From JALZKA01 sp963753385 (GTDB lineage Bacteria; Actinomycetota; Thermoleophilia; Solirubrobacterales; 70-9): DNA of 64,000 bases. Under the pieces are notes generated by a model. The model did not search any database. It saw only the letters and a program-made list of their open reading frames with translations, and was not told where the DNA came from. The position numbers and the translations under genes were made by a program. The DNA is taken from NCBI GenBank assembly GCA_963753385.1, contig CAVWCC010000008.1, positions 496,001-560,000 on the forward strand, given 5' to 3'. Positions within the stretch are counted from its first letter, which is position 1, and every line of letters starts with the position of its first letter. This document shows, piece by piece, positions 1 to 6,830 of this stretch.

Positions 1-111
1 TCGGCCAAGAAGCTCGGGCAGCTCGAGCCGAAACTCGTCCTCTTCGGGCACGGCGCCCCGCTACGCGACACGAAGAAGTTCGTCGACTACGTGAACGGCC
101 TGCCGGACTGA
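1..111 (+). CDS. Metallo-beta-lactamase-fold hydrolase, C-terminal end only
   Basis: Frame 1 is open from the window edge to the TGA at 109-111 and encodes the last 36 residues. The segment LVLFGHGAPLRD followed by a short helix (KKFVDYVNGLP) resembles the C-terminal metal-site histidine strand and closing helix of MBL-fold metallohydrolases, where a GHG-P motif is common. Only the tail is visible, so substrate and start are unknown. It could be another hydrolase family. Confidence 0.55.
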   Translation, partial: SAKKLGQLEPKLVLFGHGAPLRDTKKFVDYVNGLPD

Positions 112-127
112 ACGGGCGCGGACGGCC

Positions 128-611
128 TCAGGCCGCCTCGGCCTCGGCCTCGCGGACGGCGTCGCACTCGGCCGAGATCCGCTCGAGCGTCTCGCCCACC
201 GTGCTCGGGTCGTCGCCGAGCGCCGGCAGGAAGTCCTCGGCGATCCCGCGCGCGTAGACAGGCCACATCTGCTCGAGCATCTCCCGGCCCTCGTCGGTCA
301 GCGCGACGAAGAACGCGCGCCGGTCGGTCTTACACTGCGTGCGCTCGACCAACCGCGCCGCCTCGATGCGATCGATCAGCCTGCTGAGGCCGCTGTGGGA
401 CAGGAGCACCCGCTCCGCGATCTCGACCTGCCGCAGCTGCCCGTCCTGCGCGTCGCGCAACGCGGCGAGCACGTCGTACCAGGTGAGCGGGGGGAGGCCT
501 GCCTGCTCGAGGTCCCGGCTGATCCTGCGCAGCATCGTCGAGTGCGCGTTCAGAAACGCCCGCCAGGTGCGGAGCTGTTCCTCACTGATCTTTCGAGCTG
601 CCGTAGCCACT
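128..611 (-). CDS. MarR family transcriptional regulator
   Basis: A protein of about 160 residues with the MarR winged-helix layout: an N-terminal dimerisation helix (ISEEQLRTWRAFLNAHS), the DNA-binding helix-turn-helix and wing near residues 55-105 (QVEIAERVLLSHSGLSRLIDRIE, then the wing motif RTQCKTDRRAFFVALTDEG), and a C-terminal helix. Family members bind palindromic operators as dimers and usually repress a divergent gene. I chose the GTG at 609-611; TTG codons at 646 and 631 are in frame, but the former falls in the -35 region of the divergent gene. It diverges from the YceI-like gene, its most likely target together with its own promoter. Confidence 0.88.
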
Positions 612-634
612 GAAATAAGTTTAGCCGACAACAG

Positions 635-662
635 TTGACAATGCAACAGTTTCTGCTATATT
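635..662 (+). promoter_or_regulatory. Sigma70-like promoter for the YceI-like gene, overlapping candidate MarR operators
   Basis: TTGACA at 635-640 and TATATT at 657-662 are separated by 16 bp, a near-consensus pair in an AT-rich island of an otherwise GC-rich window. CAACAGTT occurs twice in direct orientation (629-636 and 644-651), overlapping the -35 box, so a bound regulator would block polymerase. The transcript would start near 669 and carry the AAGGAG ribosome site before the YceI start. Confidence 0.75.
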
Positions 663-722
663 TCCTTGCGTCAGCAACTTTTGTAAGAACATCAGTTGTA
701 ACCGCATCAAAGGAGATTCTCA

Positions 723-1268
723 ATGACCACCCAGACCCAGACTCGAATCCAGATCCCGGAAGGGACCTGGGACATCGACCCCGTCCACTCGACCGCCAAC
801 TTCGAGGTCGAGCACGCCGGCGTGTCCGTCTTCCGCGGCGGCTTCAAGCCGATCGACGCGAAGCTGACGTCCAGCGAGTCCGGCCTCGAGCTCGAGGGAG
901 CCGTCGAGGTCGGGAGCATCACGATCGACGACGAGAACATCCGGCCGCACCTCCTGTCTCCGGACTTCTTCGACGTCGAGCGCAACCCGCGCATCTCATA
1001 CCGCTCGACCGAGATCACCGGCGAGCCCGACGACCTCGAGGTGGCCGGCGAGCTGAGCATGGCCGGATTCTCGCTCCCGGTCAAGGCGCGCGGGCGCCTG
1101 CGCGGCCCGGTCGACCTGGGCGAGGTGCAGAAGCTCTCGCTCTCGCTCGAGACGACCGTCGACCGTACCGCCTTCGGCATGAACTGGCAGATGGAGCTGC
1201 CCTCGGGCGGCCAGGCCCTCGCGAACGACGTCAAGCTCATCGTCGAGCTCGAGTTCAACCGGAGCTAA
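723..1268 (+). CDS. YceI family (lipocalin-like) protein
   Basis: 181 residues opening with GTWDIDPVHSTANFEVEHAG, the typical first strands of YceI beta-barrel proteins, which bind polyisoprenoid or other long lipids. The later FDVERNP and GELSMAG segments also match the fold. There is no clear signal peptide, so it is probably cytoplasmic here. An AAGGAG ribosome site lies 8 nt before the ATG. It is followed 2 nt later by an NAD(P)H:FMN reductase gene, and the pair is divergent from a MarR regulator. A MarR-controlled redox or stress response operon is the natural inference. Confidence 0.9.
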   Translation: MTTQTQTRIQIPEGTWDIDPVHSTANFEVEHAGVSVFRGGFKPIDAKLTSSESGLELEGAVEVGSITIDDENIRPHLLSPDFFDVERNPRISYRSTEITGEPDDLEVAGELSMAGFSLPVKARGRLRGPVDLGEVQKLSLSLETTVDRTAFGMNWQMELPSGGQALANDVKLIVELEFNRS

Positions 1269-1270
1269 CG

Positions 1271-1837
1271 ATGCGGATCCTCGCCATTTCAGGCAGCCTC
1301 CGAAGGGACTCCCTGAACACGCGCCTGCTCCGCGAGATCGCGGAGCGGGCGCCGGCGGGGGTCGAGATCGAGATCTGGGACGGTCTCCGCTCGATCCCGC
1401 CGTACGACGCGGACGAGGACAACGAGCTCGCCTCGGAACCCGTCCACGCCCTGCGCAATGCGATCGCCCAGGCCGACGGCCTCCTGTTCGCCACCCCCGA
1501 GTACAACTCCTCGATCCCCGGCGTCCTCAAGAACGCCATCGACTGGGCCTCGCGCCCGCGCGAGTCGACGCCGCTGCAGGGCAAGCCCGCAGCCGTCGTC
1601 GGCGCCACGACCGGCCAGTTCGGCGCGGTCTGGGCGCAGGCCGAGCTCCGCAAGGTCCTGGCCTCGACCGGCGCCCGCGTCGTCGACCTCGAGCTCCCGG
1701 TGGCGAAGGCCGACGGGCTGCTCGACCTGCACGGCAAGCTGATCGTCCACGACCAGATCCACGATCGCACCGGCGAGATCCTGCGCGCCCTGTTCCACGA
1801 GATCGAGCGGAACCGGGAGCTCTCGCTCGCCGCCTAG
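1271..1837 (+). CDS. NADPH-dependent FMN reductase (flavodoxin-like fold)
   Basis: 188 residues. The N-terminal AISGSLRRDSLNTRLL is the FMN-phosphate-binding loop of this family, and TPEYNSSIPGVLKNAIDW is its hallmark second FMN-contact motif. The family transfers electrons from NAD(P)H to FMN, quinones, azo dyes or chromate. The gene starts 2 nt after the stop of the YceI-like gene, so both are probably one transcript under the MarR regulator. It converges with and overlaps the next minus-strand gene by 4 nt. Confidence 0.92.
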   Translation: MRILAISGSLRRDSLNTRLLREIAERAPAGVEIEIWDGLRSIPPYDADEDNELASEPVHALRNAIAQADGLLFATPEYNSSIPGVLKNAIDWASRPRESTPLQGKPAAVVGATTGQFGAVWAQAELRKVLASTGARVVDLELPVAKADGLLDLHGKLIVHDQIHDRTGEILRALFHEIERNRELSLAA

Positions 1838-2499
1838 CAGGCGAGGAGGGCCTCGTCCTCCCGCGCCTGGAGGTGCCGCAGGACGCGCCACCGCGCGCCT
1901 GAGAACGCCAGGTTCGCGACCGTCGCAAACCCCTCCTCGTCCTCGCGCACAGCCAGCAGCAGATGAGCCACCCGGTCGGCAGCAGGCAAGCCGCTCGCAT
2001 CGCCGACCCGCACGCACCAGCAGAACACCCGTCGTCCGCCGAGCCGACCCGGCGGCCGCACGAGGAAGGCCCCCTGCTCGCCGATCAGCCAGGTGCCGAG
2101 GCCGCCGCGATGCCGCGCGAGCCCGGCACGTTCCAGGAGCTCCCGCTCCTTATGCCCGACAAGGTCGGCCAGCAGCCCGAGCGCCACGCGCTCCTCGACC
2201 CGGGCAACGGCCACACTCTTCTCGCTGCCGATCGCCACCACCGACCGCGCGCCGCGGCGCGCCTGCAGGCTCGGCACCGCCCACGCGTGGGCGAAGCACA
2301 GAAGCGCGACCGGGAAGGTCCACGGCTCGATCCAGAGGAGCACCACGCCCGGCAGTGCAAACAGGCCGACCACCCATGAGGTCCACGCCGTCCAGCGCCG
2401 CGCGTCGCGGCACAGCGACCCCTCGGACGCTTGCTCGCGCCGCCAGGCAAACGACGCCGCCTCGGGCAGCGATCCGCGAGCGGCCTCCACCAGTCCCAT
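1834..2499 (-). CDS. Conserved hypothetical protein with two membrane segments
   Basis: 221 residues. One hydrophobic stretch around residues 39-75 (WTSWVVGLFALPGVVLLW, then FPVALLCFAHAWAVPSL) can form two membrane helices; the C-terminal two thirds are soluble and rich in arginine and alanine, with a VFCWCVRVGDASGLPAADRV segment. I recognise no catalytic motif. It overlaps the end of the FMN reductase convergently by 4 nt. Function unknown. Confidence 0.65.
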   Translation of the reverse strand: MGLVEAARGSLPEAASFAWRREQASEGSLCRDARRWTAWTSWVVGLFALPGVVLLWIEPWTFPVALLCFAHAWAVPSLQARRGARSVVAIGSEKSVAVARVEERVALGLLADLVGHKERELLERAGLARHRGGLGTWLIGEQGAFLVRPPGRLGGRRVFCWCVRVGDASGLPAADRVAHLLLAVREDEEGFATVANLAFSGARWRVLRHLQAREDEALLAC

Positions 2500-2502
2500 A
2501 CA

Positions 2503-2555
2503 AGCCGCCTCAACAACGGCGGGGCTCGGCTTCGCCCTTCGGGCTCCGCCTCACT
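2503..2555 (-). repeat. Repeat A copy 1: 53-nt hairpin element at a stop codon
   Basis: This 53-nt stretch matches 62852-62904 in inverted orientation at 49 of 53 positions. On the minus strand it begins right at the TGA of the 74-residue gene. The core folds as an 11-bp stem (2518-2528 with 2540-2550, including G-U pairs in RNA) around an 11-nt loop. Position after a stop codon suggests a terminator or 3' end processing element, but a REP-like mobile repeat is also possible. Confidence 0.75.
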
Positions 2556-2779
2556 CAGCCGCCCGCGATCGGCCGGCGCAGGACCACGAGCTCCGCGTCC
2601 AGTGGCAGCTCGCGCACGACCTCGGCCGTGCCGTCGCCGGTGTCGACCGACGCGATCAGCCCCAGTTCGAGCTCGCCGGCGAACAGCGTCGCCGCCTGCT
2701 CCGCCTCGGCTGTATCCCCCGGAGTCCACTCCGCGACCGTCGTGTGTCCCGACCTGTCGAGCCTGATCAAACGTCCCAT
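2555..2779 (-). CDS. Small hypothetical protein (74 aa)
   Basis: Starts at the ATG at 2777-2779 (minus), preceded by a strong AGGAGG ribosome site. The product opens MGRLIRLDRSGHTTVAEW and ends in RELPLDAELVVLRRPIAGG; it looks like a small alpha/beta domain with no membrane segment or known catalytic motif. It is divergent from leuS with about 58 bp between starts. The strong ribosome site makes it a likely real gene. Function unknown. Confidence 0.65.
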   Translation of the reverse strand: MGRLIRLDRSGHTTVAEWTPGDTAEAEQAATLFAGELELGLIASVDTGDGTAEVVRELPLDAELVVLRRPIAGG

Positions 2780-2823
2780 CGCGCCTCCTAGCGTCCGTCG
2801 CTCGAAACGCAGAATACGCCTCA

Positions 2824-2829
2824 TACACT
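2824..2829 (+). promoter_or_regulatory. -10-like TACACT, leuS (leaderless-type)
   Basis: TACACT ends 8 nt before the leuS ATG, and no Shine-Dalgarno sequence lies between. Transcription would begin at or next to the start codon. No clear -35 box is visible. Confidence 0.45.
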
Positions 2830-2837
2830 CCGCAGCC

Positions 2838-5403
2838 ATGGACGCGCCCGCCCGCTATGACCCGAAGGCGATCGAGGCCCGCTGGCAGGCGGTCTGGGCC
2901 GAGGAGCGCACCTGGGAGGTGCCGAACCCGGGCGAGCCCGGCTTCGATCCGTCGAAGCCGAAGGCGTACGTGCTCGAGATGCTTCCCTACCCGTCCGGAG
3001 AGCCCCACATCGGGCATCTCAAGAACTATTCGATCGGCGACGCCGTCGCCCACGTCAGGCGGCGGCAAGGATTCCAGGTCCTCCATCCGATGGGCTACGA
3101 CGCCTTCGGCCTGCCGGCCGAGAACAACGCCATCAAGACCGGCGAGCATCCGCGCGATGCGACCCGGGCGTCGATCGAGTCGTTCCGGCGCGACCTGCGC
3201 AGCTGGGGCGTGTCGGTCGACTGGTCGCGCGAGTTCGCCACCAGCGACCCGGCCTACTACCGCTGGACGCAGTGGATCTTCCTGCGCATGTTCGAGCGCG
3301 GTCTCACGTACCGAGCGGAGGCACCCGTCCAGTGGTGCCCGGTGGACCAGACCGTTCTCGCCAACGAGCAGGTGATCGACGGCCATTGCGAGCGCTGCGG
3401 CTCCCTGGTCGAGCGGCGCAACCTGGAGCAGTGGTTCTTCAAGATCACCGACTACGCCGACCGGCTGCTCGACGACATCTCAACGCTCGACACCTGGCCC
3501 GACCACGTGCTGACGATGCAGCGGAACTGGATCGGCCGCTCGGAGGGAGCGGAGGTCGTCTTCCGGTGCGAGGAGCTCGACCTCGACTTTCCCGTCTTCA
3601 CGACCCGGCCGGACACGCTGTTCGGCGCCACGTTCTTCGTCGTCGCGCCCGAGCACCCGGACCTTGACCGGCTCGCAGCCGGGACCGAGCACTCAGACGA
3701 GGTGCGCGAATACGCGGCGAGGGTGGCGCGGGAGTCGGCCGAGGAGCGCGGCGCCGAGGACCGTGACAAGACCGGCGTGCCCCTCGGCCGGACTGTCACG
3801 AATCCGGTGAACGGCGCCGAGCTCCCGATGTTCGTCGCCGACTACGTGCTGATGGAGTACGGGACCGGGGCGATCATGGCGGTCCCCGCGCACGACCAGC
3901 GCGACTTCGACTTCGCCCGCCGGTTCGACCTGCCAGTCGTGCCAGTGGTTGAACCGGCTACCGCAGACCCGTCCGCCCCCGGACGCGAAGCGGAGGAGGC
4001 GGACGGCGTTGATTCGCCGTTCGTCGCTCACACGAGCGACGAACGGCTGGTCAACTCGGGCGAGTTCACCGGGATGAGCGCGCCCGAGGCGAAGCGGGCG
4101 ATCATCGACTGGCTCGCCAAGGATGGGCGCGGCACGCCGGCCGTCAACTACCGCCTGCGCGACTGGCTCCTCTCCCGCCAGCGCTACTGGGGCTGCCCGA
4201 TCCCCGTCGTCCACTGCGACTCCTGCGGCCTCGTTGCCGTCCCCGACGACCAGCTGCCGGTCGAGCTGCCCGACGTCCAGGACTACACGCCGAAGGGCAG
4301 GAGCCCCCTCGCCGCGGTCGATGACTGGGTCAACACCGAATGCCCCTCCTGCAGCGCCGCCGCCCGCCGGGAGACCGACACGATGGACACGTTCGTGGAC
4401 TCGTCCTGGTACTTCATCCGCTACCTCGACGCCCACAACGACCAGGAGGCCTGGAGCCGCGAGCCGGCCGATTACTGGATGCCGGTGGACCAGTACATCG
4501 GTGGCGTCGAGCACGCGATCCTCCACCTGATGTACGCGCGCTTCTTCGTCAAGGCGCTCGCGGACATGGGCCTTCTCAGCGTGCAGGAGCCGTTCGCCAG
4601 CCTCTTCACGCAGGGGATGATCACCGCCCAGGGGGCGAAGATGTCCAAGTCGAAGGGCAACACGGTGAGCCCGAACGACTACATCCAGCGGTACGGCGCC
4701 GACACGATGCGTGCCTACATCTGCTTCATCGGCCCGCCCGAGCGCGACGCCGACTGGCTCGACCAGGGCGTCGAGGGCGTCCATCGGTTCCTCTCACGCC
4801 TGTGGCGGCTCGGCCAGGAGGTGGTCCGCCGGACCACCTCCGACACCGCCCGTCGGCTCCTCCGCTTCGCGTCCGGGGCCGACGGGGTCTGAGGCAGACC
4901 GCGCCGGTCAGGACCTCCGGAGGAAGGCGCACTGGAGCGTGGACAAGGTCTCGCGCGACATCGAGCACGGCTTCCAGATGCACACCGCGATCGCCGCCGT
5001 GATGGAGCTGGTCAACGACGCCTACCGGCTGAAGGACGGCCTCTACGGCACGCCGCAGGGCGAGGCCGACCTGCGCTTCGCCACAGCGACGGCGGCCTCG
5101 CTGATCTTCCCCTTCGCTCCCCATCTCGGTGCCGAGGTCTACGAGGCGCTGGAGGGCGAGCGCGTCTGGGAGGTGCCGTGGCCGCGGGCCGATCCCGCCT
5201 TCCTCGAGAGCGAGACGATCACGCTCGTAGTCCAGGTAAACGGCAAGCGCCGCGACCAGATCGAGGCGACGCCCGAGACCCCCGAAGACGAGCTCCTGCG
5301 GCTCGCCCGCGAGAGCGAGCTCGTCCAGCGGCAGATCGACGGCAAGGAGATCGTGAAGGAGATCGTCGTGCCCGGCCGCCTCATCAACCTCGTGGTCCGG
5401 TAG
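2838..5403 (+). CDS. leuS: Leucyl-tRNA synthetase, interrupted by a frameshift
   Basis: Charges tRNA-Leu with leucine in the cytoplasm. The class I signature HIGH is at residues 57-60 and KMSKS at 601-605; the editing domain and the zinc-like CXXC pairs lie between. The reading frame ends at TGA 4890-4892 and resumes in the +1 frame near 4900 (DLRRKAHWSVDKVSRDIEHG) to TAG 5401-5403, giving about 854 residues once joined, normal for the family. The break falls in a run of three hairpins (4817-4909). A related palindrome lies in frame at 3969-4006. As leuS is essential and no second copy is seen, the break is either an assembly indel or a recent insertion effect. Confidence 0.93.
3969..4006 (+). 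repeat. Palindromic element inside leuS, copy 1 (in frame)
   Basis: Nine-base arms CCGTCCGCC (3969-3977) and GGCGGACGG (3998-4006) are perfectly complementary and flank a 20-nt core (3978-3997). That core is the exact reverse complement of 4858-4877 in the same gene. Copy 1 adds an acidic, low-complexity stretch (about SAPGREAEEADG) to the enzyme without disturbing its frame. Confidence 0.7.
4817..4841 (+). repeat. Perfect 11-bp palindrome inside leuS
   Basis: GGAGGTGGTCC at 4817-4827 and GGACCACCTCC at 4831-4841 pair perfectly around a GCC loop. It sits 8 nt before the second leuS palindromic element and 50 nt before the premature stop, in the variable linker ahead of the anticodon-binding domain. 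Confidence 0.7.
4850..4885 (+). repeat. Palindromic element inside leuS, copy 2 (next to the frameshift)
   Basis: Eight-base arms CCGTCGGC (4850-4857) and GCCGACGG (4878-4885) flank a 20-nt core (4858-4877) identical, in inverted orientation, to the core at 3978-3997. The arms differ from copy 1 yet remain self-complementary, as expected for an element kept by its fold. The leuS frame is lost within 10 nt downstream. Confidence 0.7.
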
Positions 5404-5458
5404 CCGCGGTTCACAGCGGCGCCCAACCGGCCGCTCCCCGGTCTGCTACAACCCGCTC

Positions 5459-5863
5459 GTGCTGGTCAGAAAGTTCGGGGACGCGGCGGCCATCGACGTG
5501 CATCGCCTTCGCGCTCACATCCTGATGGACGCGGGCGAGCTCGGATCGCGGAACCTCTCGGTCAATTGGATCGAGGTGCCGCCCGGCGCCTCGGAGGAAC
5601 TCCGCTCGCACGAGGAGGCGGAGCAGGCCTACGTCGTGGTGCGCGGGTCCGGGACCATGTCGGCCACCGGCGACACGCAGGAGCTCGCCCCGGGCGACCT
5701 AGTCCTGATCCCGCCCGCCACCGACCACTCGGTCGCGAACGACGGCGCCGAATCTCTGGCCCTCGTCTCAGTGCAGTCGCCCGGCGTCTCCGCCGACGAG
5801 CTCTTCAGCATCCGCCTGGCGAGCCAGGCAGTCGGCTACGACGGCGATTACGACGAGGAGTAG
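5459..5863 (+). CDS. Cupin domain protein
   Basis: 134 residues, GTG start. The cupin motifs are visible: PPGASEELRSHEEAEQAYVVVRGSG around residues 40-64 (first metal motif, with His and Glu ligands) and PGDLVLIPPATDHSV near residues 78-92 (second motif). Small single-cupin proteins bind a metal and often a small ligand, but sequence alone does not give the substrate. Its TAG is followed directly by the GTG of acyP, and the GAGGAG in its last codons serves as the acyP ribosome site, so the two are translated together. Confidence 0.87.
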   Translation: MLVRKFGDAAAIDVHRLRAHILMDAGELGSRNLSVNWIEVPPGASEELRSHEEAEQAYVVVRGSGTMSATGDTQELAPGDLVLIPPATDHSVANDGAESLALVSVQSPGVSADELFSIRLASQAVGYDGDYDEE

Positions 5864-6148
5864 GTGCCCGCGGCCTCGCCGCTGCGCCGCGTCCGGGTGC
5901 GCATCCACGGTCGTGTCCAGGGCGTCTTCTTCCGCGACACGCTCCGTCGCCGGGCAGAGTCGCGCGGCGTCGCAGGCTGGGTCACGAACCGCGGGGACGG
6001 GACCGTCGAGGCTGTGTTGGAGGGGCGCGAATCCGACATCGAGGCGCTGATCGGCTTTTGCCGGCAGGGTCCGGCCCGCGCCGAGGTCGAGCGCGTCGAG
6101 ATCACCCCGGAGCCGCCGGAGGGCCTCGCCGGATTCAAGATCGAGTGA
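5864..6148 (+). CDS. acyP: Acylphosphatase
   Basis: 94 residues. VQGVFFRD (residues 20-27) carries the catalytic arginine that binds the phosphate, and GWVTNRGDGTVEAV carries the catalytic asparagine; both match the acylphosphatase signature. The enzyme hydrolyses carboxyl-phosphate bonds such as acetyl phosphate or 1,3-bisphosphoglycerate. Start GTG abuts the cupin stop codon with no gap. Size equals the usual 90-100 residues. Confidence 0.95.
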   Translation: MPAASPLRRVRVRIHGRVQGVFFRDTLRRRAESRGVAGWVTNRGDGTVEAVLEGRESDIEALIGFCRQGPARAEVERVEITPEPPEGLAGFKIE

Positions 6149-6227
6149 CGGCCACGGTCCGTGGATCGGCGCGATCTCCGTACTGAGCGGCTGACATCCG
6201 CGCACCCTGTATGGGCACCCTCGCAGC

Positions 6228-6830
6228 GTGCCCGAGCTCAGTCGCGCGCAGCTGGCCGTCTACGCGGCGATCGCCGTTGTCGCCCTGCTCCTGGGAGCGC
6301 GCTGGATCAAGTCCGGTGAGGCGGGAGGGCCGGCGGGTTCGATCGCCTACGGAAGCGAGGGCGGCTCCGCGGGCGAGCAGGTCGAGTTCGAGGAGACCGG
6401 CGGCGACCTCGTCGTACACGTAGCCGGCGCGGTACGGAATCCCGGCGTCTACCGGATGCCCGAGGGGTCGCGGGTGACCGACGCGATCGACCGCGCCGGG
6501 GGCGCCACCGCCGACGCGGCGGAGGACGCGATCAACCTCGCCGCTCGCGTCGCCGACGGCCAGCAGATAACACTGCCCGCCAGGAGTCAAGCTCCTGTCG
6601 GGGTTGCCGGCAGTCCGGGCTTGGGTAGTTCGGCCGAGGGGCCGATCAGCCTGGGGACGGCGACAGTCGAGCAGCTCGACACGATCGAGGGCATCGGCCC
6701 GGTTACCGCCGCCGGGATCATCGAGTTCCGCGACCAGAACGGGGGAGTCGCGTCGATCGACGAGCTCGATCAGATCAGCGGGATCGGCCCGGCGACCATG
6801 GAGGCCCTGCGGGCGAGCCTCCAGCCGTGA
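6228..6830 (+). CDS. comEA: ComEA-type DNA-binding competence protein
   Basis: 200 residues, GTG start. One N-terminal membrane anchor (residues 7-24), then an SLBB domain (VVHVAGAVRNPGVYRMPEGSR, residues 63-115), then two helix-hairpin-helix motifs (LDTIEGIGPVTAAGIIEFR and ISGIGPATMEALR) that bind double-stranded DNA. ComEA holds incoming DNA at the cell surface for the ComEC channel. It overlaps comEC by 4 nt (GTGA), the usual comEA-comEC operon. Confidence 0.95.
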   Translation: MPELSRAQLAVYAAIAVVALLLGARWIKSGEAGGPAGSIAYGSEGGSAGEQVEFEETGGDLVVHVAGAVRNPGVYRMPEGSRVTDAIDRAGGATADAAEDAINLAARVADGQQITLPARSQAPVGVAGSPGLGSSAEGPISLGTATVEQLDTIEGIGPVTAAGIIEFRDQNGGVASIDELDQISGIGPATMEALRASLQP

